Assembly: GCA_025456105.1 (NCBI GenBank)
Contig: JALOLG010000088.1
Coordinates: 1-9,518 of the forward strand
Direction of reading: 5' to 3'
Length of the DNA stretch: 9,518 bases
Origin: Ilumatobacteraceae bacterium
GTDB taxonomy: Bacteria > Actinomycetota > Acidimicrobiia > Acidimicrobiales > Ilumatobacteraceae
This document shows positions 1-6,709 of this stretch, piece by piece. Position numbers and translations under genes: made by a program. Within the stretch, counting starts at the first letter, position 1. Every line of letters begins with the position of its first letter. The notes under the pieces were generated by a model. It saw nothing but the letters and a program-made list of their open reading frames with translations, was not told the DNA's origin and ran no database searches.

Positions 1-666
1 AACCTGCGCACCACCCGCGAGGTGGTGCCCCGCGAGGGTTGGGAGACGCTCAACGGCCTCTACCAGTTCGTGGTGGCCGAGCCCGACCGTGCGGTGGCTC
101 GGCGCACGCGCGCCCGGTTCCTCGCCGCTGTGGTCGACGAGAGTCGCCAGCTCGACGGCGTGCTCGAGTCGACCATGACGCGCGCCAACCCGTACCGGAT
201 GTGGCGCCTCGGGCGCCTGATCGAGCGGGCCGACATGACCACGCGGGTGCTCGGCGTGCGGGCCGCGTCGATCCTGCGCGCCGACCTGGCCGGTGTGGCC
301 GACGACCACGACGAGGTCCAGTGGATGGGCGTGCTGCGCTCGCTGTCGGCGCTGCAGATGTACCAGCGGGCGATGCACGACGCGATCGACGGCGCCGCCG
401 TGATCCGGTTCCTGCTGTTCTACGAGCGCTTCCCGCGCTCGGTGGCGGGGTGTCTCGGCGAGATGCGCGCCGAGCTGAGCCGGCTGCCGCGCCCGGACGG
501 CCCGATCGACGCGCTCGATCGAACGCTCGCCGTGCTCGCCGGTGTGGAGGACATCGCGCAGGACGGGCTCGCGCTCGACGCGGCCATGGACCGCGTGCAG
601 GCCGCGCTCGCCGGCCTCGACGACGCGATCCGCGGCCGGTACTTCGCCCTCGAGGGAGGCTCGTGA
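1..666 (+). CDS. Alpha-E domain protein (DUF403), C-terminal part; 5' end outside window
   Basis: The window opens inside this gene, in frame from base 1; 221 residues and the TGA at 664-666 are visible. Alpha-E proteins are all-helical, usually about 310 residues, so roughly the first 90 are missing. The best family marker is the segment around fragment residues 63-83 (NPYRMWRLGRLIERADMTTR), the Arg/Glu-rich helix typical of alpha-E domains, followed by ALQMYQRAM and FLLFYERFPRSV. The family occurs almost always beside circularly permuted ATP-grasp and transglutaminase-like genes, and its members are predicted to act with them as an amidoligase or peptide-modification system; no biochemical activity is firmly assigned. 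The stop overlaps the next gene's GTG start as GTGA, implying translational coupling. The unseen upstream part could be a stand-alone alpha-E protein or the tail of another ATP-grasp/alpha-E fusion. Confidence 0.88.
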   Translation, partial: NLRTTREVVPREGWETLNGLYQFVVAEPDRAVARRTRARFLAAVVDESRQLDGVLESTMTRANPYRMWRLGRLIERADMTTRVLGVRAASILRADLAGVADDHDEVQWMGVLRSLSALQMYQRAMHDAIDGAAVIRFLLFYERFPRSVAGCLGEMRAELSRLPRPDGPIDALDRTLAVLAGVEDIAQDGLALDAAMDRVQAALAGLDDAIRGRYFALEGGS

Positions 667-2909
667 CGGTGCGGTCGGAGGTGCGCGACGAATCCGCGAC
701 GTGGGAGGCGTCGCTGCGGGAGTCGGTGCTCGACCCGGTCGCGCTCGTCGATCGGCAGGCGCAGGCCGATCGCCTGCTCGCGGCCGAGGGCGCGGGTCAT
801 CTCGTGCACGACCTGCCGGTGCGCGCCGACGGGCGCAACGCGGGGCTCGAGAGCCGGCCGTGGCGGCTCGACGCCGTGCCCTACGTGCTCGACGTCGCGG
901 TGTTCCGGTGGCTCGCGTCGGCGGTGATCGAGCGGCTCGAGGGGCTCGAGGCGGTGCTGAGCGACCTGTACGGTCCCCGCCGCCTCCTCACCGACGGCGT
1001 GGTGCCGACCGGGGTGGTGCACGCCGACCGGGGCTACCGCCTCGGGGTCGTGGGCATGCCGCCACCTCGCCGCTGGCTCAGCACGTACGCGGTCGACCTC
1101 GTCCGATCCGTCGACGGCAGCTGGTGGGTGGTGCAGGATCTCGCCGACGCGCCGCCCGGGGTGGGGTACGCGATGCTCGACCGGTCGGTGATGTCGCGCG
1201 TGATGAGCGACGTCCCGGGATGGTCGACGGTGGCGTCGCTGGCTCGGTACCCGGCCCAGCTGCGCCAGGCGCTCGCAGCCACGTCGGGGGCGCCGAGCCC
1301 GCGCACGGTGCTGCTGACCGGTGGCATCGACCACCCGTCGTACGTCGACCACTCGTACCTGGCCACGCAGCTGGGTGTGCACCTGGTGGAGGGGGCCGAT
1401 CTGGTGGTGCGCCAGGGTCGGCTGTGGCTGCGCACGCTCGAGGGCCTCGAGCCCGTCGACGTGCTGTACCGCCGCATGGAGGACCCGGGTCTCGACCCGC
1501 TCGAGGTGGGGTCGGTGGGCGCCGCCGGCGTGCCCGGGCTGCTCACGGCGGCGCGCAACGCCGGCGTGGCGCTCGCGAACGCACCCGGGGCGGGCGTGGT
1601 GGAGTCGGCCGCGCTCATGCCGTGGTGGTCGGCCGCCGTGCACCACCTGACGGGCGTCGAGCTGCGGTTGACGCCGTACGCCGGGGAGTCGCTCGCCACC
1701 ACGCCGGTGCACAGGGCGGCGGCAGGCGATCACGACGGGTTCGGTGCGCTGGCCGAGTGCCCGGTGGTGCTGCGGATGTTCGTGGCGCACGACGGCCACC
1801 GGGCCGCCGTGCTGCCGGGCGGCAGCGGCCGCGTGCTCGCGCCCGGCGACGACCCGCGGGTGCCGACGGCGTGCGTCGCGAAGGACGTGTGGGTGATCGG
1901 CAGCACGCTCGCTCCGCTCGTGGCGACCCGCCTGCCGCAGGTCGACCTCGCGACGTCGGTGCCCACGCGGGCCGCCGACGCCCTGTACTGGGCCAACCGG
2001 GCGGCCGAGCGTGCCGAGACGATCGTGCGCACCGTCCGGGCGGTGCGCTCGCGCGTGGAGTCCGATCCTGGGCTCGTCGGCTACGACGGTGGACGCTGGT
2101 CGGTGCGGGCCCAGGAGGTGCTCCGCGCCGTGTCCGGCGTGCGGGGCGACGACGTGCCGGTACCGGGGCTCGAGCCGCTGATGGAGCGGGCGAAGGTGGC
2201 GCTGTGGGCCGCCGCCGGGTCGATCGGCACGCTGCTCACGGAGTCGACCGGCGTGCGCGAGTACCTGTCGGTCACGAGCGGGTGGGTGCTCGAGCGGCTC
2301 TCTCGCGCGCGCATGGCGATGCTGTCGCTCGAACCGGGCGCGGGGCCGTCGGGGCAGCTGCCCGTCGACGAGCTCGATGCGATGCTCGTGGAGTTCGCCG
2401 CGTTCGCCGGGCTCTGGAACGAGAGCGTGGTGCGGGGGCCGGCGTGGCGCATCGGCGACGCCGGTCGCCGGATCGAGCGCGCGAGCTGCGTGCTCGACCT
2501 GGTGGCGAGCGGGTTCGCCTCGCCGGCCGGCCCGGCCGATGTCGACGACCCGGTCGACGCGCAGGTGATCGAGACGCTGCTCGCTGCCGACGAGTCGCTC
2601 GTCGCCTACCGACGCCGGCACCGCAGCGACGTCGAGCGCGGCGCGGCCGAGTCGCTGCTGGTGCGCGACCGCAGCAACCCGCGCTCGGTGGTGGCGGCGC
2701 TCGACCAGCTCGTCGAGCACGCTCACGACGCCGAGTGGCCCGAGGGCATCGCCGCGGCGACGGCGGCGCGTGACGCGTCGCTCGCGCTCCCGCTCGACGA
2801 GCTCGTGCCGGTGGTGCGCGGGCACCTCCGCGACGCCGATCGGCTGATCGTGTCGCGCTGGTTCGCCGCACCGGTCAACCCCGTGCCGGTGGTGCGGAGG
2901 ACGGCGTGA
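663..2909 (+). CDS. Circularly permuted ATP-grasp / alpha-E fusion protein
   Basis: This 748-residue protein starts at GTG 663, inside the stop of the preceding gene; a purine-rich GAGGGAGG (652-659) precedes it. Residues 1 to about 415 resemble circularly permuted ATP-grasp proteins (DUF404/DUF407): LSDLYGPRRLL (99-109), DGSWWVVQD (151-159), GYAMLDRSVMSRVM (168-181), LVEGADLVV (241-249), VDVLYRRMED (265-274) and AKDVWVIGS (406-414). Residues about 436-735 form an alpha-E domain: ALYWANRAAERAE (440-452), LWNESVVRGPAWRIGDAGRR (584-603) and RDRSNPRSV (668-676). The expected role is ATP-dependent amide or peptide bond formation; the substrate is unknown. One oddity is that, between about residue 338 and 343, I do not find the usual stretch containing TWWCG and the IKP-type lysine, and the protein is shorter than the roughly 830 residues I recall for such fusions. 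The ATP-grasp half may therefore be reduced or inactive. The comparison is from memory. The gene is coupled to the transglutaminase gene by a second GTGA overlap. Confidence 0.87.
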   Translation: MTVRSEVRDESATWEASLRESVLDPVALVDRQAQADRLLAAEGAGHLVHDLPVRADGRNAGLESRPWRLDAVPYVLDVAVFRWLASAVIERLEGLEAVLSDLYGPRRLLTDGVVPTGVVHADRGYRLGVVGMPPPRRWLSTYAVDLVRSVDGSWWVVQDLADAPPGVGYAMLDRSVMSRVMSDVPGWSTVASLARYPAQLRQALAATSGAPSPRTVLLTGGIDHPSYVDHSYLATQLGVHLVEGADLVVRQGRLWLRTLEGLEPVDVLYRRMEDPGLDPLEVGSVGAAGVPGLLTAARNAGVALANAPGAGVVESAALMPWWSAAVHHLTGVELRLTPYAGESLATTPVHRAAAGDHDGFGALAECPVVLRMFVAHDGHRAAVLPGGSGRVLAPGDDPRVPTACVAKDVWVIGSTLAPLVATRLPQVDLATSVPTRAADALYWANRAAERAETIVRTVRAVRSRVESDPGLVGYDGGRWSVRAQEVLRAVSGVRGDDVPVPGLEPLMERAKVALWAAAGSIGTLLTESTGVREYLSVTSGWVLERLSRARMAMLSLEPGAGPSGQLPVDELDAMLVEFAAFAGLWNESVVRGPAWRIGDAGRRIERASCVLDLVASGFASPAGPADVDDPVDAQVIETLLAADESLVAYRRRHRSDVERGAAESLLVRDRSNPRSVVAALDQLVEHAHDAEWPEGIAAATAARDASLALPLDELVPVVRGHLRDADRLIVSRWFAAPVNPVPVVRRTA

Positions 2910-3834
2910 CCGTGACCGGGATCGAGCGGGTCGTGCGCCGCTACCGGGTCCGCCACCGCACCACCTACCGGTACGGCGCGTCGATGACCGACGGGTACAC
3001 CACCACCCATCTCCTCGCTCGCGACACGCCGTGGCAGGTGGTGACACGCCGTGGCAGGTGGTGGAGTCGTCGGAGGTGTCGATCGACCCGCCGCCCGACC
3101 GTCGCGACGAGTACCTCGACGTGTTCGGGAACCGGATCGTGCAGTTCGGGGTGCACCACCTGCACGACCACGTCGTGATCGACGCGGAGAGCGTGGTGCG
3201 CCTGCTCGAGCGGCCCGATGCGGTCGACGGCACGCCCTGGGAGGACGTCGCGGCCTCGGTGCGCGTGGTCTCCGGTGCCGACGCCCTCGAGATCGGGCCG
3301 TTCGTCGGGGCCTCGAACCTGGTCGATCCGGCGGCCGACGCCGCGGCGCTCGGCGAGCTCGTGACGCCTTCGTTCCCCCCGGGTCGCGGCGTGGTCGACG
3401 GGGCTCGTGCGCTGTGCTCGGCGATCTTCGAGGAGTTCGCGTACGACCCGACGTTCACCGAGACGACGACGCCGCTCACCGAGGTGCTCTCGGCGCGGCG
3501 GGGCGTGTGCCAGGACTTCGCGCACCTCGCGATCGCCTGCCTGCGCCTGCTCGGCCTGCCGGCGCGCTACGTGAGCGGCTACCTCGAGACCGAGCCACCG
3601 CCCGGGCAGCCCCGACTCGTCGGCGCCGACGCGTCGCACGCCTGGTGCGCCGTGTGGACGCCGCTCGCCGGCTGGGTCGACTTCGATCCCACGAACGGCC
3701 ACCTGCCCGTGAGCCGCCACGTGACCGTGGCGTGGGGACGCGACTACGCCGACGTGGCGCCGGTGCGTGGCGTGGTGATCGGTCCGACCGCCGAGCAGGA
3801 GCTCGACGTGTCGGTCGACGTCGCGCCGCTCTGA
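2906..3834 (+). pseudogene. Bacterial transglutaminase-like protein, frameshifted by a 20-bp tandem duplication
   Basis: Translation starts at GTG 2906, five bases after GGAGG (2896-2900), and overlaps the previous stop as GTGA. It runs correctly for 46 residues (N-terminal YRVRHRTTYRY, typical of the Bact_transglu_N domain), then leaves frame in the second copy of a 20-bp tandem repeat and stops at 3176-3178. The rest is open in the frame of 3031-3834. Deleting one repeat copy joins both parts into an uninterrupted 302-residue protein of normal family length. Numbered on that restored protein, the Cys-His-Asp triad is intact: C195 in RRGVCQDFAH, H238 in ASHAWCAVW and D254 in WVDFDPTN. Relatives encoded beside ATP-grasp/alpha-E genes are thought to act as peptidases or amide-modifying enzymes. 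As written, the full protein cannot be made; a protein lacking the first 39 residues might start at GTG 3031, but I see no convincing Shine-Dalgarno there. A recent mutation, a reversible switch or an assembly error are all possible. Confidence 0.85.
3023..3062 (+). repeat. Perfect 20-bp tandem duplication inside the transglutaminase gene
   Basis: The unit GACACGCCGTGGCAGGTGGT occurs twice back to back, at 3023-3042 and 3043-3062, with no mismatch. The periodicity extends one base further (3063) and then breaks, and the base before copy 1 differs from the base before copy 2, so there are just two copies. Twenty is not a multiple of three, so the extra copy shifts the frame. Copy 1 encodes DTPWQVV in the gene's original frame; copy 2 encodes the same residues in the downstream frame, which is why the join is unambiguous. 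Confidence 0.97.
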
Positions 3835-3845
3835 GCGGGACCGGA

Positions 3846-3863
3846 ACGCCCCGTCGGGGGCGT
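3846..3863 (+). terminator. GC-rich hairpin 12 bp after the transglutaminase stop
   Basis: ACGCCCC (3846-3852), loop GTCG, GGGGCGT (3857-3863): a perfect 7-bp stem with a 4-base loop, beginning 12 bp after the stop of the amidoligase operon and before the transporter gene. There is no T-run after it, so it would be an intrinsic terminator of the T-less kind common in high-GC actinobacteria, or simply an mRNA 3'-end stabiliser. The position supports the role; the sequence alone does not prove it. Confidence 0.5.
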
Positions 3864-3921
3864 GTGACAGGTGTCTCCATGGTCGTGTGGCCACCGGAGG
3901 AATCGGACCGGCCGAGAGACG

Positions 3922-3936
3922 GTTGCATGGTGCAAC
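3922..3936. promoter_or_regulatory. Operator-like inverted repeat abutting the transporter start
   Basis: GTTGCA-TGG-TGCAAC is a perfect inverted repeat with 6-bp arms, ending one base before the ATG at 3937. Its centre contains CATGGT (3926-3931), which fits a weak -10 hexamer (NANNNT) placed for leaderless transcription from about 3937. A second, offset near-palindrome, ATGGTGCAACAT (3927-3938), and a repeat of GCATGGTG (3925-3932 and 3944-3951, 19 bp apart) overlap it. A repressor bound here would block both promoter and start. No regulator gene is adjacent in the window, so the binding protein is unknown. Confidence 0.45.
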
Positions 3937-5190
3937 ATGTCTGGCATGGTGATCGACGACGCCCCGCGCGGGGTCCGGGAGGAGCGGCTCGTGAGCCGTC
4001 CCTTCGTCGCGGTCACGCTGTCGACGTTCGTGTTCTTCCTGTACATCGGCATCCTCGCGGTGACGCTGCCGCCGTTCGTGGAGAACGAGCTGGGGGCCGG
4101 CGAGTTCGGGATCGGCCTCACGATCGCGTCGTTCTCGGTCGCCGCCATCGCCGTGCGCCCGCTCATCGGCTGGGCGGGCGACGTCCACGGTCGACGTGTC
4201 CTGATGGTGGTGGGTGCCCTCGTGGCAGGCGCGGCCGGCCTCGGCGTCGGACTCGTCGACTCGCTGTGGGCGCTGCTCGTGCTGCGCGGCTTCATGGGCG
4301 TCGGTGAGGCGGCGCTGTTCGTGGGCGCGGCGACGATGATCGCCGACCTGGCACCACCGCATCGCCGGGCCGAGGCCGCGAGCTACTTCTCGGTCGCCGT
4401 GTTCGGCGGCCTCGGTGTCGGGCCGATCATCGGCGAGCTGCTGCTGGGCGACGATCGGTACGTGTCGACGTTCCAGATCGCCGGGTTGATCGCGATGTCG
4501 TCGGCGCTCGTCGTGCTGCTCGTGCCCGCAGCGATCGATGTCACCGGCGGCACCGGCTCGGTCGAGCGGGTGTCGCTGCGCGAGCGGTTCTTCCACCCGG
4601 CTGCGATCTGGCCGGGCCTCGTGCTCGCGTCGAGCGTGGGTGCGTTCGCGGCGTACTCGGCGTTCGTGCCCGAGCACGCCCGCTCGCTCGGGATGGGCGG
4701 GGCGGCCGGGCTGTTCACGCTCTACAGCGTCGTGTGCCTCGTGCTGCGCCTGGCCGGGGCGAAGGTGCCCGAGCGGCTCGGTCCGGGGCGCTCCGTCACG
4801 ATCGCGCTCGGCACGATGACGATCGCATACGCGCTCGTCGCCACGGTCGCCGAGGTGTGGGCGATGTGGGCGGCCGCGCTGATCCTCGGCATCGGCATGG
4901 CGTTCCTGTACCCGTCGCTCATGGCGTCGGTGGTGAACCGCGTCGGCGAGCACGAGCGGTCCACCGCACTGAGCTCGTTCACGATGTTCTTCGAGCTCGG
5001 GTCGATGGTGGGTGGGCTCACGCTGGGCGCCGTCGCCCAGGTCCTCGGCAAGCAGGCCGGCTTCGCCGGTGGCGTGCTGCTGTGCCTCGTCGGCATCGTG
5101 ATCCTGTGGACCCGCGTGGCCGATCCGCGCGAGCCCGTGCCGGCGCTCGTCCCCGAGCACCTCCAGTACCGCCCCGTCGCCGGCGACTGA
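3937..5190 (+). CDS. Major facilitator superfamily transporter
   Basis: Starting at ATG 3937 gives 417 residues, the normal size for a 12-helix MFS protein in the cytoplasmic membrane. Helix 1 begins near residue 22 (FVAVTLSTFVFFLYIGILAV). The loop between helices 2 and 3 carries MFS motif A, GWAGDVHGRR (78-87). Helix 4 shows LRGFMGVGEAALFVGAA (116-132) and GGLGVGPIIGELLL (157-170) resembles the helix 5 motif of drug/proton antiporters. A hydrophilic central loop lies at about 201-222, and six more hydrophobic segments follow. An exporter of drugs or metabolites is likely, but the substrate cannot be read from the sequence. The frame stays open upstream to GTG 3871, but that would add a charged, non-membrane 22-residue leader. 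I prefer 3937 because of the -10-like CATGGT just upstream; ATG 3946 and GTG 3949 are alternatives. The gene stands alone between two operons. Confidence 0.85.
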   Translation: MSGMVIDDAPRGVREERLVSRPFVAVTLSTFVFFLYIGILAVTLPPFVENELGAGEFGIGLTIASFSVAAIAVRPLIGWAGDVHGRRVLMVVGALVAGAAGLGVGLVDSLWALLVLRGFMGVGEAALFVGAATMIADLAPPHRRAEAASYFSVAVFGGLGVGPIIGELLLGDDRYVSTFQIAGLIAMSSALVVLLVPAAIDVTGGTGSVERVSLRERFFHPAAIWPGLVLASSVGAFAAYSAFVPEHARSLGMGGAAGLFTLYSVVCLVLRLAGAKVPERLGPGRSVTIALGTMTIAYALVATVAEVWAMWAAALILGIGMAFLYPSLMASVVNRVGEHERSTALSSFTMFFELGSMVGGLTLGAVAQVLGKQAGFAGGVLLCLVGIVILWTRVADPREPVPALVPEHLQYRPVAGD

Positions 5191-5210
5191 GCCCGTGCTC
5201 CCGCGGTGGG

Positions 5211-5225
5211 ATCGGGATGTCCGAT
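5211..5225. promoter_or_regulatory. Short inverted repeat between the transporter and ada-alkA
   Basis: ATCGG-GATGT-CCGAT has perfect 5-bp arms and a 5-base spacer; as RNA, two G-U pairs (5209-5210 with 5226-5227) would lengthen the stem. It lies 20 bp after the transporter stop and is centred about 49 bp before the ada-alkA start. It could be a weak terminator for the transporter or a binding site in the ada-alkA promoter. The arms are short enough to occur by chance, so this is tentative. Confidence 0.25.
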
Positions 5226-5254
5226 TTCCGCAGGTGTGAGGGCCTCGGGTCGGG

Positions 5255-5260
5255 CATGCT
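5255..5260 (+). promoter_or_regulatory. Putative -10 element of a leaderless ada-alkA transcript
   Basis: CATGCT matches the actinobacterial -10 pattern at its two most important positions (A at 2, T at 6) and ends six bases before the GTG at 5267. No Shine-Dalgarno sequence precedes that GTG, so transcription would begin at or next to the start codon. No clear -35 is visible, which fits a promoter that needs the methylated Ada-type activator, but this is inference. Confidence 0.35.
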
Positions 5261-5266
5261 GGCGGT

Positions 5267-6709
5267 GTGATCGACCTCGACCCCGACCGGTGCTACCGAG
5301 CGGCTGCCAGCCGCGACGCGCGGTTCGACGGTTGGTTCTTCATGGGGGTGCGCACCACCGGCATCTACTGCCGGCCGAGCTGCCCGGCCACCACGCCCAA
5401 GCGTCGCAACGTCGAGTTCTTCGCGTCGGCGGCGGCGGCGCAGCAGCACGGGTTCCGGGCGTGCAAGCGCTGCCGTCCCGACGCCTCGCCGGGATCGCCC
5501 GAGTGGGACGTCCGCTCCGATGTCGTCGCCCGTGCGATGCGACTGATCGCCGACGGTGTCGTCGACCGGGAGGGCGTCGACGGGCTCGCCCGTCGGCTCG
5601 GGTACAGCAGCCGGCACGTCACCCGCCTGCTCGACGCCGAGCTCGGTGCCGGCCCGATCGCGCTCGCCCGTGCGCAGCGCGCGCAGACCGCTCGGCTGCT
5701 GCTGGAGACGACCGACATGCCCGTGACGCAGGTGGCGTTCGCGGCCGGCTTCGGCAGCGTCCGCCAGTTCAACGACACGGTGCGGGAGGTGTACGCAGTC
5801 GCGCCGTCCGAGCTGCGGCGGGCGGCGTCGGGTCGGCGGGCGAGCACGTCGGCCGGCGTCACCACGGTGTCGGTGCGACTCGCCGCCCGCGCGCCGTTCG
5901 ACGTCTCGCCCGTCCTGGCGTTCCTCGCCGCGCGCACGATCGCCGGGGTGGAGTGGTGCGACGGCACCACCTATCGCCGGTCGCTGTCGCTGCCCGGCGG
6001 ACCCGGCGTCGTCGAGGTGTCGGCGCTCGCCGACGACACGCCGGGTGCGCGTGCCACGTTCCGGCTCACCGACTGGGCCGACCTGGCACCGGCGGTGCGC
6101 CGCGTGCGCCGGCTGCTCGACCTCGACGCCGACCCCGTGGCGGTCGACGCCGTGCTCGGCGCCGACCCGGCGCTCGCGCCGCTCGTGGCGCGCACACCCG
6201 GACGACGGGTGCCCGGCAGCGTCGATCCGCTCGAGACCGCCGTGCGCGCGGTGGTGGGCCAGCAGGTGTCGGTCGCCGGCGCGCGCACCGTGCTCGGCCG
6301 GATCGCGGCCGCCGTCGGCGAGCCGCTCGAGGTGCCGGCCGGCGAGGTCACGACCGTGTTCCCCGGCGCCGCCGCGCTGGCCACCGTGGCCGACGACGTG
6401 CTCGCGATGCCGACGGCTCGGCGGCGCACGATCCGCACGCTCGCCGGCGCGGTCGCCGACGGCGACCTCGTGCTCGACGCCGGCGCCGATCGCGCCGAGC
6501 TGGCCGAGGCGCTGCTCGCGCTGCCCGGCGTCGGTCCGTGGACCGCCGGCTACGTGCTCATGCGGGGCCTCGGCGACCCCGACGTGTTCCTCGACACCGA
6601 CCTCGGCGTGCGGCGTGGCCTCGCCGCACTCGGGCTCACCGCGACGGCCGCCGATCGCTGGCGGCCGTGGCGCGCGTACGCACTGCACCACCTCTGGGAG
6701 GCGACATGA
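5267..6709 (+). CDS. alkA: Ada methyl-sensor / AraC regulator / AlkA DNA-3-methyladenine glycosylase fusion
   Basis: This 480-residue protein combines sensing, regulation and repair of alkylated DNA. Residues 1-75 are the Ada zinc domain with C35, C39, C66 and C69; C35 is expected to accept methyl groups from DNA phosphotriesters. Residues about 80-190 are an AraC-type double helix-turn-helix (GLARRLGYSSRHVTRLL; VTQVAFAAGFGSVRQFN). Residues about 198-300 match the AlkA N-terminal domain. From about 315 comes the HhH-GPD glycosylase: helix-hairpin-helix LPGVGPWTAG (419-428) and catalytic Asp D445 in VFLDTDLGV. The protein should excise 3-methyladenine and related bases and, once methylated, activate its own operon. 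In E. coli these roles sit in separate Ada and AlkA proteins; the fusion next to ogt is what I recall from Mycobacterium. The start is GTG 5267, immediately before IDLDPDRCYRA. The stop overlaps the ogt start as ATGA. Confidence 0.95.
   Translation: MIDLDPDRCYRAAASRDARFDGWFFMGVRTTGIYCRPSCPATTPKRRNVEFFASAAAAQQHGFRACKRCRPDASPGSPEWDVRSDVVARAMRLIADGVVDREGVDGLARRLGYSSRHVTRLLDAELGAGPIALARAQRAQTARLLLETTDMPVTQVAFAAGFGSVRQFNDTVREVYAVAPSELRRAASGRRASTSAGVTTVSVRLAARAPFDVSPVLAFLAARTIAGVEWCDGTTYRRSLSLPGGPGVVEVSALADDTPGARATFRLTDWADLAPAVRRVRRLLDLDADPVAVDAVLGADPALAPLVARTPGRRVPGSVDPLETAVRAVVGQQVSVAGARTVLGRIAAAVGEPLEVPAGEVTTVFPGAAALATVADDVLAMPTARRRTIRTLAGAVADGDLVLDAGADRAELAEALLALPGVGPWTAGYVLMRGLGDPDVFLDTDLGVRRGLAALGLTATAADRWRPWRAYALHHLWEAT

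Noticed and set aside
39..662. 5' extension of the ATP-grasp/alpha-E fusion back to position 39
   Set aside because: The frame is open, but the translation there is an Arg/Ala/Pro shadow of the alpha-E gene; family similarity begins after GTG 663, which has the GTGA overlap and a purine-rich site.
3043..3178. The 44 out-of-frame residues after the duplication as a genuine alternative C terminus
   Set aside because: The segment is Arg/Ser/Thr-rich shadow-frame sequence, while the normal frame directly beneath it encodes a conserved transglutaminase-like domain.
420..3479. A 1019-codon open frame on the minus strand across the amidoligase operon
   Set aside because: It is antisense to three genes with clear family motifs; the translation is a low-complexity His/Arg/Ala/Pro mix with no domain, as expected from GC-rich third-position bias.
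3866..3875. GACA-GG-TGTC inverted repeat and the nearby GTGGCCAC palindrome (3887-3894) as regulator sites
   Set aside because: Arms of only 4 bp are expected by chance in this composition, and no second copy supports them.
3871..3936. 5' extension of the MFS transporter to GTG 3871
   Set aside because: It would add 22 charged or cysteine-containing residues not typical of the family and would place the operator-like repeat inside the coding region; ATG 3937 gives a standard N terminus.
2965..5160. A 731-codon open frame on the minus strand across the transglutaminase and transporter genes
   Set aside because: It covers genes of known families in antisense, its composition is His/Arg/Glu-rich and repetitive, and it has no recognisable motif.
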